From assembly GCF_001267885.1 (NCBI RefSeq), contig NZ_CP012382.1:5257001-5321000 (forward strand): 64,000 nucleotides of DNA. The letters are read 5' to 3'. A program made the position numbers and the translations under genes. The stretch is from Streptomyces ambofaciens ATCC 23877 (lineage in GTDB: Bacteria > Actinomycetota > Actinomycetes > Streptomycetales > Streptomycetaceae). This document shows positions 1 through 9,000 of this stretch, piece by piece (positions within the stretch are counted from its first letter, which is position 1; the number at the start of each line of letters is the position of its first letter). The notes below the pieces were generated by a model. It was not told the DNA's origin, searched no databases, and worked only from the letters and a program-made list of their open reading frames with translations.

Positions 1-542
1 TCCTCGGCGGCGGTGTCCGGTGTGGAGTCCACCGACTCGGCGTCCTCGATCGCCTCGTCGGCGCGGCAGCGGACGCCCTCGCTGGCGGCCACTCCGCGCG
101 GGTCCCAGCTCACCAGGTCGTAGCGCTCGTGCAGCGAGGAGACGGTGTCGCCGTAGGACGGCATCGTGGAGACGCCCGAGGCGCCGGGGCCGCCGAAGTT
201 GAACAGCAGTGAGCCGATGCGCTCGTCGCCCGTGGCCTTGGCGCGGATCAGCGCGAGGTCGATCGTGTCGCCGTCCGGCTCGCTCCAGTCCAGCGGCGCC
301 TTGAGCGTGGCGCACTGCCAGTCCCCACCGGGCGCCGGCGCGTCCGCGGTGTCCTCGCAGCGGCCCCAGTCCAGGCTCTGGGAGGCCAGCGGATCGGGCA
401 CCCCGGACGGAGCCGCGGCCGAGCGCCGTCCCCCGCTCGTGCTCTCGTCGTCCTTGTCCTCGTCGGACGCGCCGCTGCCGCAGCCCGCCGTCAGCAGCGC
501 GGCGGCGGCCGTCAGAGCCGTCCACCGAACGAGACGCGCCAT
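1..542 (-). CDS. Secreted alpha/beta-hydrolase (tripeptidyl aminopeptidase-like) lipoprotein, 3' part cut off by the window
   Basis: Only the first 180 codons lie in the window. The product starts MARLVRW, followed by a hydrophobic stretch and the lipobox LLTAGC, so it is probably exported and lipid-anchored at the cysteine. At about residues 112-121 it has FNFGGPGASG, the oxyanion-hole motif of S33 family peptidases that release short peptides from protein N termini. The ATG is preceded by a GGGGGAG ribosome binding site. It is a tandem paralogue of the gene 142 bp upstream: WQCATLK, PLDW, DLALIRAKA and the GGPG block line up. The catalytic Ser, Asp and His would lie outside the window. Function is inferred from the family; substrate unknown. 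Confidence 0.85.
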   Translation of the reverse strand, partial: MARLVRWTALTAAAALLTAGCGSGASDEDKDDESTSGGRRSAAAPSGVPDPLASQSLDWGRCEDTADAPAPGGDWQCATLKAPLDWSEPDGDTIDLALIRAKATGDERIGSLLFNFGGPGASGVSTMPSYGDTVSSLHERYDLVSWDPRGVAASEGVRCRADEAIEDAESVDSTPDTAAE

Positions 543-684
543 GTGCTCTCCCCCCTCACAGGCCGTCCGCGCCGTGCGGCGGATGGCGGTCATGCCATGG
601 TAGGCGGACCGCACCGCGCCTGTCGGAGCCTGTGGATAACGCTCTGACCTGCGCATTCGTGAGAGTGCGGGGTGCGGTGTGGGG

Positions 685-2244
685 TCAGGGGCAGACGGTG
701 TCGGCCGCCGGTGCCCTGCCGTCCAGCAGATAGCCGTGCACGGCGTTCTGCACGCACTTGTCCTTGCTGTCGTAGGCACCGTGGCCCTGGCCCTTGTAGG
801 TCAGTTTCACGCCCACGCCCTTCCCCAGCGCGTCCACCATCCGCCCCGCTCCCTCGTAGGGCGTGGCCGGGTCGCCGGTGTTCCCGATCACCAGGATGGG
901 TGCGGCTCCGGGCGCGCTGACGTCCGGGTGCTCGGCGGCGCCGGCCACCGGCCAGTCGGTGCAACTGAGCATGGACCAGGCGAGGTAGTCGCCGAACAGC
1001 GGGGAGGCCCGGCGGAAATCGGGCAGCTTGCGCTCCACGTACTCCGGGTCGTACCGAGGCTTGTCGTCGGCGCAGTTGATGGCGACGTTGGCCGCGGTGA
1101 TGTTGCTGTACTGGCCGTTCTCGTTGCGTCCGTTCAACGCGTCCGACAGCACCATGAGGACCCGGCCGTCACCGTCGTAGGCCTGTTGCAGGCCGTCCGT
1201 GAGGTACTCCCAGAAGTCCTTGGAGTAAAGGGCCTGCGCGATGCCGCTGGTGGCGGCGGTCTGCGTGAGTTCGCGGGGGAAGATGCCGGGGATCGGATCG
1301 CGGTCGAGATCCTTCAGCAGCCGGGCGATGCGGTCCTTGACGTCCTGGGCGTCGGTCCCGATCGGGCATTCCTCGACCTTCGACGTGCAGTCCTCGGCGA
1401 AGTTGTCCAGCGCGAGCTGGAAACCCTCGGCCTGCGCCAGCGAACCCTGTTCCGGGGTCTGTGTCGGGTCGACGACCGCGTCGAAGACGGCGCGCCCCAC
1501 CTTCCCGGGGAACAGGTGGGCGTAGACACCGCCGAGCTCGGTGCCGTAGGAGATGCCGAAGTAGTACAGCTTGTCGTCGCCGAGGACCTGGCGCATCAGG
1601 TCCATGTCGCGGGCGGCGTCGGTGGTGGCCACGTGCGGCAGGGCCTTCTTCGAGCGCTTCTCGCAGGCCGCGTTGAACTTCTCGGTGTTGTCCAGCAACT
1701 CGGTGCGCTCGGCCGCGTCGTCGGGGGTCGCGTCCTGCTGGAAGTACGCGTCGAGCTGCTTGTCGTCCAGGCACTCCACCGGGTCGCTGCGCCCGACACC
1801 GCGAGGGTCGAAGCTGACCAGGTCGTAACGGGTGCGCAGGGTCGCGTAGTCCTGGCCGAAGGCGGGCAGCGTGGTGACGCCGGATCCGCCCGGGCCGCCG
1901 AAGTTGAAGACGAGCGAACCGATCCGCCGGTCCGCCTCACCACTGGCCTCGGCGCGGATCAGCGCGAGGCCGATCGTGTCCCCCTCGGGGTCGTCCCAGT
2001 CGAGCGGCGACTTCATGGTGGCGCACTGCCACTCGTCGCCGTCCGGCAGCGGGGAGGGGGCGGCGCCGCCGCCCTCGGCCTCGGACGGCGCCGGGCAGTC
2101 CTTCCAGTCGAGCTTCTGCGCGGTCAGGTCCTCGTCCCCGCCCGCGTCGCCCCCGGAGGTGTCACTGCAGCCCGTCAGCAGGGCGGACAGCACTACGGCG
2201 GTGGCGGTCAGGCCGGCGGTGCGTGACCAGGAGGCGTTCGGCAT
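685..2244 (-). CDS. Secreted alpha/beta-hydrolase (tripeptidyl aminopeptidase-like) lipoprotein
   Basis: A 519-residue lipoprotein with signal segment and lipobox LLTGC near residue 25. Landmarks of the S33 tripeptidyl aminopeptidase group are all present: FNFGGPGGSG, YDLVSFDPRGVGRSDP, nucleophile elbow YYFGISYGTE, acid region NTGDPATPYE and catalytic His in GQGHGAYDSKD followed by the usual C-terminal cysteine block. It probably cleaves tripeptides from extracellular proteins. Start chosen at ATG 2244 because the signal peptide begins there; open frame continues upstream only because of high GC. It lies just upstream of a second copy on the same strand, so the pair looks like a local duplication and may be cotranscribed. 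Confidence 0.9.
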   Translation of the reverse strand: MPNASWSRTAGLTATAVVLSALLTGCSDTSGGDAGGDEDLTAQKLDWKDCPAPSEAEGGGAAPSPLPDGDEWQCATMKSPLDWDDPEGDTIGLALIRAEASGEADRRIGSLVFNFGGPGGSGVTTLPAFGQDYATLRTRYDLVSFDPRGVGRSDPVECLDDKQLDAYFQQDATPDDAAERTELLDNTEKFNAACEKRSKKALPHVATTDAARDMDLMRQVLGDDKLYYFGISYGTELGGVYAHLFPGKVGRAVFDAVVDPTQTPEQGSLAQAEGFQLALDNFAEDCTSKVEECPIGTDAQDVKDRIARLLKDLDRDPIPGIFPRELTQTAATSGIAQALYSKDFWEYLTDGLQQAYDGDGRVLMVLSDALNGRNENGQYSNITAANVAINCADDKPRYDPEYVERKLPDFRRASPLFGDYLAWSMLSCTDWPVAGAAEHPDVSAPGAAPILVIGNTGDPATPYEGAGRMVDALGKGVGVKLTYKGQGHGAYDSKDKCVQNAVHGYLLDGRAPAADTVCP

Positions 2245-2336
2245 GCGTCCATCGTGCGGTCGGGCGCGCCCGCGTGCTCGGGGCGGGGGCCGTACGAGGT
2301 ACGCGGGCCTCTCGCACGGCGCCCGCCACGAGGGCG

Positions 2337-5201
2337 CTACAGAGCCTCTTTCCGCGTCAGGTGGTTGAAGACCAGCCAGCCGGGGAGGACCGGCAGCCAC
2401 AGCGTGAGCAGCCGGTACAGGAGCACCGCGGGTGCGGCGACCTCCTTGGGCAGACCGACGGCGATCAGGCCGACCGTCAGGGTCGCCTCCACCGCCCCCA
2501 CACCGCCGGGCGTCGGCGCCGCGGAACCCAGCGCGTTGCCGGCGAGGAAGACGACCGCGACGCTCGCCAGGCTGATCGACGTCGACTCGTCGCCGAAGGC
2601 CCGGATCGAGGCGTCCAGGCACATCACGAAGCAGGCGGTGAGGAGCAGCATGCCGCCGATGCCCGTGATCAGCTTCTGCGGGCGCTGCAGCACGTCCAGC
2701 ATGCGCGGCACGACGCCTGCGAAGAGCGACCGCACGCGGGTGACGACGAACTTCCTCAGGAACGGCACCGAGGTCACCACGAGCACCAGCACCGCGACGG
2801 TCAGCAGACCCGCGATCACCGTCCGGGACGGCGACAGCGACGGCGTCTTCTCGGTGCCGGTCAGATAGCCGAAGGCCAGCAGCATCAGGATGTGGCAGCC
2901 GAGTCCGAACAGCTGCGACGCGCCGACACTCGCCACCGCGAGCCCCGGACGCACACCGGCGCGCTGGAGGAAGCGGGTGTTCAGGGCGACACCGCCGACC
3001 GCGGCCGGGGCGACGATCTTCACGAACGACCCGGCGACCTGCGCGGCGACGGTCCGCATGAACGGGACCCGCTCCGGCACGAACCCCAGCAGGGCCATGG
3101 CCGCCGCCAGGTAGCTCGCCGCAGAGAACAGCACGGCCGCGGCGACCCACCCCCACTCGGCGTTCGAGATCAGCGGCCCGAACTCGATGTGGGTGAGCTG
3201 GGTCAGCAGGAAGTAGGCGCCGATGGCCCCGGCGATGAAGCTGATCAGTGTGCGCGGACGCACCCGTTCCAGACGGGCCGGCTCGACGGGCGCCTGCGGC
3301 CTGATCCGCAGCACCGCGTGCCGGATCAGGGTGAGCAGGTCCTCCTCGCGCGCCTCCTCCAGCGCCTCGTCCACGGCACGCTTCTCCGCCCGCTGCTCGG
3401 CGCGTGCGGCCTTCTTGTCGCTCTTCTCGGCCTTGTCGGCCCGCTCAGTCCTCGCGGCCTTCTCAGCCTTCTCGGCCTGCTCGGTCTCGCTGGTCTCCCC
3501 GGCCTTGTCGAGCCGCACGGGCGTGTGCGTCGTGCCCTCGCTGCCGGCGGCCTCCGCGCGGGCCAGCTTGGCCTGCCGGGACGACTCCAGGACCGCCTCC
3601 CGCTCGCGCTGGGCCCGCTCCCGGGCCAGCCTGCGCAGCGTCGCGCGCGTGGAGCGGCTCAGGGCGATGGGCTGGAGCATCGGCAGGCAGTCCGCCACGG
3701 CGTCGGGACCGAGCACGGCCACCGCGGAGGCGACCGCGCGTTCGGCGCCCACCCGCAGGCCGAGCGTGACGAGGAGCTGGGAGACGTCCATGCGCAGCAG
3801 CAGGTCCCCGGCGGCGATCTCGCCGATGCGCAGATCCGTGAGGATCACCGTGCCGGAACGATCCACCAGGATCGCGTCACCCACCAGCCTGCGGTGCGCG
3901 ATGCGCCGGGACTGGAGGGCCCGCACCTGTTCCCAGGTGCCGCGCAACAGGTCGTCGGTGATCTCCTCGTCCGCCAGCGAGTCGAGGCTGCGCCCGCCGG
4001 TGTGCTCGTAGACGAGCATCACGGCGTCGGGTCCCAGCTCGGACGTCGCGATCAGCTTGGGTGCGTGGGCGCCGGCCGCGATGGCCGCGTAGGCGAGCAG
4101 TGCCTCCTGCTCCAGTGCCTGGCGCAGTGACGGGAGGCTGCTGCGGGTGGCGAAGCCGCGGAGCGTGAGGTTCCGCCACGCGCGGTAGAAGAACCCCTGC
4201 GCCTGCTGCTCCCGGTCCACCACCGTGACGTCCAGTGGCCGGCCGTCCTCCAGGGTGACGAAGTAGCGGCGGCCGCGGTCTCCGGTCTCCGCGGTGTCCG
4301 ACGGCGCCTCCTCGCGCGCGGCGGTCACCGGGCGGAAGCCGACGTGCCGCAGGCCCGCCATCAGCGTCCGTCCGGTGGGGCGGACGTTGGGGGAGCCGAC
4401 GGCGTACAGCGTTCCGTAGGCCACGGTCCAGCCGATGAGGACCGTCAGAATGATCGAGAACGGCGTCGTGTAGCCGGTGACGAGCATCGAGAAGGCGTCC
4501 AGGAGCAGCACGATCCACAGCACCGCGCGCCAGCGCGGTCTGCGGGACATGCCGACGGCCGTCATGTACGCGATGACCGGGGCCAGATAGCCGTGCACCG
4601 GGTCGGTCAGCGCGTGGACGTCGCCGGGCGACGGCTGGGTGAGCGCCTCCTGGATGGAACCGGGGGCGGCCTTGGCGACCCAGAGGTCGGTGGCGAGAGT
4701 CACCCCGTGCGCGAGGACCGCCGCGAGGACGCCGTCGGCGATCCGCAGCCCGTCCCGTTTGATCAGCCGCTCGATCGCGAAGGCGACCGGCACCAGGAGG
4801 ATCGCGATGCTGGAGGCCAGTCCGGCGATCTTGATCAGCAGATCGGGTGCCTGCCCCGTGCCCTTGTTGATGTCCTGTTCGAGGCCCGAGGTGGTGCCGT
4901 GCGCGAAGGCGGCGACGGCCAGCAGCACGGCGACGGCGAGCACGCCCACCAGGAGGCGCATCAGGTCGGACGGACGGTGCACGCGCGCGGGGAGCAGCGG
5001 TTCGTCGCCCTCCACCTCGTCGATGTGGGCCACGTCGTCGGGGTCGGCGGCCGTCGCCGCGCTGCCCGCGGCGGCTCTCCGGCCCGACTTCCCGTCGCTT
5101 CGGTCCCCGGTGTCCGGGCGCGACGAAGAGTCAGAGGTGCCCTCGGCGTCCTCGGGGTGCACACCCTGCTGCTTCATCGCCTCTTCTTGCTCCCGTATCA
5201 C
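2337..5201 (-). CDS. Large membrane protein: N-terminal TM block, pseudokinase-like middle, C-terminal lysylphosphatidylglycerol synthase/UPF0104 TM domain
   Basis: 954 residues from GTG 5201; ATG 5177 (eight codons later) is an equally possible start. Residues 1-75 are charged and low complexity, 80-300 hold several membrane segments, and about 330-520 is a cytoplasmic region resembling a protein-kinase fold: an HRD-like AHRRLVGDAILVD near residue 436 is followed by LTDLR in the DFG position, but the catalytic Asp of HxD is replaced by Arg. A Lys/Glu/Ala-rich linker leads to about 640-954, a multi-span block like the membrane domain of MprF/COG0392 proteins. No soluble aminoacyl-transferase domain is present, so lysyl-PG synthesis is unlikely; lipid flipping or cell-envelope signalling is an inference. 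Confidence 0.8.
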   Translation of the reverse strand: MIREQEEAMKQQGVHPEDAEGTSDSSSRPDTGDRSDGKSGRRAAAGSAATAADPDDVAHIDEVEGDEPLLPARVHRPSDLMRLLVGVLAVAVLLAVAAFAHGTTSGLEQDINKGTGQAPDLLIKIAGLASSIAILLVPVAFAIERLIKRDGLRIADGVLAAVLAHGVTLATDLWVAKAAPGSIQEALTQPSPGDVHALTDPVHGYLAPVIAYMTAVGMSRRPRWRAVLWIVLLLDAFSMLVTGYTTPFSIILTVLIGWTVAYGTLYAVGSPNVRPTGRTLMAGLRHVGFRPVTAAREEAPSDTAETGDRGRRYFVTLEDGRPLDVTVVDREQQAQGFFYRAWRNLTLRGFATRSSLPSLRQALEQEALLAYAAIAAGAHAPKLIATSELGPDAVMLVYEHTGGRSLDSLADEEITDDLLRGTWEQVRALQSRRIAHRRLVGDAILVDRSGTVILTDLRIGEIAAGDLLLRMDVSQLLVTLGLRVGAERAVASAVAVLGPDAVADCLPMLQPIALSRSTRATLRRLARERAQREREAVLESSRQAKLARAEAAGSEGTTHTPVRLDKAGETSETEQAEKAEKAARTERADKAEKSDKKAARAEQRAEKRAVDEALEEAREEDLLTLIRHAVLRIRPQAPVEPARLERVRPRTLISFIAGAIGAYFLLTQLTHIEFGPLISNAEWGWVAAAVLFSAASYLAAAMALLGFVPERVPFMRTVAAQVAGSFVKIVAPAAVGGVALNTRFLQRAGVRPGLAVASVGASQLFGLGCHILMLLAFGYLTGTEKTPSLSPSRTVIAGLLTVAVLVLVVTSVPFLRKFVVTRVRSLFAGVVPRMLDVLQRPQKLITGIGGMLLLTACFVMCLDASIRAFGDESTSISLASVAVVFLAGNALGSAAPTPGGVGAVEATLTVGLIAVGLPKEVAAPAVLLYRLLTLWLPVLPGWLVFNHLTRKEAL

Positions 5202-5362
5202 TGGTCACCGCCCGCACGATGGTGGCATGTCGCGTCGGTCTCGGCAGGCATCAGGGTGCCTGTGCGGGCCGCACAGTCTGCCCGAAACGCCGCTTCCGGG
5301 CGAGGGACGCGCACCGTCGCGGGCGCGCGGCGTTGTCGGTGGGGTGGGGCAGGATGGGACGG

Positions 5363-5749
5363 ATGAGCGAGCAGAACCTTCCGGACGACGTCGCCCCGGA
5401 GTACGCGGACGCGCTGCCCGAGTACGCCGAGCGTGTCCTCGAGGTGACCGAACTGATCCCGCCGGGCCGCGTCATGACGTACGGGGATGTCGCCGAGTAC
5501 CTGGAGGACGGGGGGCCGCGCCAGGTCGGGCGGGTGATGTCCCTGTACGGGGGAGGCGTGCCGTGGTGGCGCGTCGTCCGCGCGGACGGGGCCCTGCTCG
5601 CGGGCCACGAACTGGAGGCGCTCGCCCGCTACCGGGAGGAGGGCACTCCCTTGAAGGAGGCGAGCAGAGCCGCGGAAGGCCACCTGCCGCGCCTCGACCT
5701 GAGGCGGGCGCGGTGGGACGGCGGCGAACGCGCGCAGGGTCACACCTGA
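5363..5749 (+). CDS. Alkyltransferase-like protein (MGMT family, no catalytic cysteine)
   Basis: 128 residues matching the DNA-binding domain of O6-methylguanine-DNA methyltransferase: IPPGRVMTYGDVAEYL (recognition helix region) and GRVMSLYGGGVPWWRVVRADG. The normal PCHRV active-site motif is PWWRV here, so the alkyl-accepting Cys is missing, as in ATL proteins. Known ATLs bind alkylated guanine and hand the lesion to nucleotide excision repair, and that is the likely role. The start is ATG 5363; an in-frame ATG nine bases earlier is also possible. It is divergent from the preceding membrane-protein gene and is followed on the same strand by the adnAB helicase-nuclease genes. Confidence 0.85.
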   Translation: MSEQNLPDDVAPEYADALPEYAERVLEVTELIPPGRVMTYGDVAEYLEDGGPRQVGRVMSLYGGGVPWWRVVRADGALLAGHELEALARYREEGTPLKEASRAAEGHLPRLDLRRARWDGGERAQGHT

Positions 5750-6015
5750 CAGCTTCCGCCATCGGGCGGACGGATGTGTGACCGGTGATCCATGTGAGGT
5801 AAATGGGGCACTTCGGGCACGCACGTGGCATGACGTACGTTCGTGGGGCGGGGGGCGCAGGCGCCGTGAGTGACCCGAGGGAAGAAGAGGAGGCTCTCCT
5901 TCCGTCTCGACCGTCGGCGTAGCGTCAGCCGCACGCGTCCCCCTCATCCCGGGGCCACCGCCGTACCCGCGGCGCGGACGGCCCACCAGCACACCCACCA
6001 GGACCGGCGAACCAC

Positions 6016-9000
6016 GTGAGCTCCTCTTCCTCCACCGGACACCCGTCGCACCCCCAGGTGCGACGGGGGAGCCGTGGCGCTTACCGACTGGTGCGTACCC
6101 CGCCGGCGCGCATGGATCCCCCTCGTCTGGACGCCGCACAGCGCGCCGTGGTTGACCACAGGGGCGGACCACTGCTCGTCCTCGCCGGCCCGGGCACCGG
6201 CAAGACCACCACGCTGGTCGAGTCCGTGGCGGAGCGGATCGCCCGGGGCGGGGACCCCGAGCGGATCCTGGTGCTGACCTTCAGCCGCAAGGCGGCCGTC
6301 GAACTGCGGGACAGGATGGCGCTCCGCATGGGCGCGGCGCGTGCCCCGCGGGCGACGACCTTTCACTCCTTCGGTTACGCCCTGGTCCGCGCCCACCAGG
6401 ACAGCGAGCTGTTCGTGGAGCCGCTGCGGCTGCTCTCCGGCCCCGAGCAGGACGTGGCGGTACGAGAGCTGCTCGCCGGCCAGGCCGACCTGGAGCGGCT
6501 CGGCCTGGCCCATGTGCGCTGGCCGGACGAACTGCGCGCCTGCCTGACCACCCGTGGCTTCGCCGACGAGGTCCGGGCGGTCCTCGCCCGCAGCCGCGAA
6601 CTGGGGCTCGGCCCGGACGCCCTCGGGGCCTTCGCCCGGCGCATCGGCCGCCCGGACTGGCGGGCCGCCGCCGTCTTCCTCGCCGAGTACCTGGACGTGC
6701 TCGATCTCCAGGGCGTGCTCGACTACGCGGAACTCGTCCACCGCGCGGTGCTCCTCGCCCGGCGCCCCGAGGTCGCCGCGCGTCTGGCCGCGCAGTACGA
6801 CGCGGTGTACGTCGACGAGTACCAGGACACCGATCCCGCCCAGGTCAGGCTGCTGCACACGCTGGCCGGCGGCGGGCGCACCCTCGTCGCCTTCGGCGAC
6901 CCCGACCAGTCGATCTACGCCTTCCGGGGCGCGGACGTGAACGGCATCCTCGAGTTCCCGAGCTCCTTCCCGCGCGCGGACGGCCGGCCGGCTCCGGTCG
7001 AGGTGCTGCGGACCTCGCGCCGGTCCGGGAGCGCCCTGCTGGCCGCCACCCGGCTGCTGACCCAGCGCATGCCGCTGACCCGCCTCCCCGCCGACAAGGT
7101 GCGCGCCCACCGCGAGCTCGCTCCGGCGCGGGACGGGGGGCGCGTCGAGGCGTACACGTATCCGACGTCCGGCACCGAGCTGGACAACATCGCCGACATC
7201 CTGCGGCGGGCGCATCTGGAGGACGGCGTCCCCTGGGGCGAGATGGCCGTCCTCGTCCGCGCCGGTTCGCGCACGATACCGGCGGTCCGCCGCGCCCTCA
7301 CCGCGGCCGGCGTCCCCCTGGACATCGACGGCGACGACCTCCCCCTGCGCCACGAGCCGGCGGTGGCGCCCTTGCTGACGGCTCTGCGGGCCGTGGCACA
7401 GGCGGAGGCGGGCGACCGCCCCGGGGCGGGCGCGGGTCACGCGGCTGAGGCCGGGGAGTACGCGGACACGCTGGGGGAGGGCGGGTCCGACACGGATGCG
7501 GGCGGGGAGCCCAGGTCCGGGGCGGGCGTGGATGCGGCCGGGGAGGCCGGGTCCGGGGCGGGCGCGGATGCGATCGGGGGTGCCGGGCCTGAGACGGGTG
7601 CCGGTACCGCTGGTGAGGTCGCGGACGCGGAGACGGGTGCCGGTACCGCTCGTGCGGTCGCGGACGCGGTGGGGGAGACCCGATCTGAGGTGGACGTCGA
7701 TGCGCCGGCGACGTCCGCGTCCGGCACGGGTGCCCCTCGCGCGGAGGAGCCGTGCTGGCTTCCCACCGAGACCGCCCTGACCCTGCTCACCTCACCCCTC
7801 GCCGGCATGGACGCCGCCGACCTGCGCCGTCTCGGCCGCGCACTGCGCGAGGAGGAGCGTGCCGCCGGCAATCCGTTGCCGCCGCCCTCGGACCGGCTGC
7901 TCGCACGGGCGCTGGCCGAACCCGAGCGGCTGGCCGTGCACGACCCCGCATACGCGCGCGGCGCCCAGCGCTTGGGCGCCCTGCTCCGCAAGGCCCGCGA
8001 GCGCCTCGCGGGCGGCGGCAGCGCCGAAGAGGCGTTGTGGGACCTGTGGGAAGGCACGCCGTGGCCGACCCGCCTGGAACGCTCCGCCCGGCGCGGCGGC
8101 GCGGCCGGCCGCAACGCCGACCGCGACCTGGACGCCGTCTGCGCCCTCTTCGCGACGGCCGCCCGCGCGGAGGAGCGCACCGGCGGCCGGGGCGCCCTGA
8201 ACTTCCTGGAGGAGATCGACGCCGAGGACATCGCCGCGGACACCCTCACGCGGCGTGCCGTACGCCCCGACGCCGTCCGCCTGATGACCGCGCACCGCTC
8301 GAAGGGACTCGAGTGGCGGCTGGTCGTCGTCGCGGGCGTCCAGGAGGGCCTGTGGCCGGACCTGCGCCGCCGAGGCTCCCTCCTCGAGGCCGACCGCATC
8401 GGCCGCGACGGACTCGCCGAACCGCTCACGCCCGGCGCGCTGCTCGCCGAGGAACGCCGCCTGTTCTACGTGGCCGCGACACGCGCGCGTGAACGGCTCG
8501 TCGTGACCGCGGTGAAGGCACCGGCCGACGACGGCGACCAGCCGTCCCGGTTCCTGACCGAACTCGGCGTCGAACCCGTCGACGTCACGGGCCGCCCCCG
8601 CAGGCCCCTCGCCGTCGCGGCACTCGTCGCCGAGCTGCGCGCCACCACGGTGGACCCCCGCGTCTCCGAACCGCTGAGGGAGGCGGCCGCCCGCCGGCTG
8701 GCCCGCCTGGCCGCCCTCACCGACGAGGACGGCCGCCCCTTGGTGCCGTCCGCCCACCCCTACCGCTGGTGGGGCATGTGGGACCCGACCGAGAGCAAGG
8801 TGCCGCTGCGCGACCGCGACCAGCCCGTCACGCTCTCGGGCAGCGCCCTCGACCAGCTGGCCAACACCTGCGCCCTGCAGTGGTTCCTCGGCCGCGAGGT
8901 GAAGGCGGACGCGCCCGCGACCGCCGCCCAGGGTTTCGGCAACGTGGTGCACGTCCTCGCCGACGAGGTGGCCTCGGGGCACACCCCGGCCGACCTCGCC

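Noticed and set aside
685..2226. Long plus-strand frames opposite the peptidase gene, and similar shadows opposite most genes
   Set aside because: They mirror the codon bias of the real gene on the other strand and lack start signals and family motifs.
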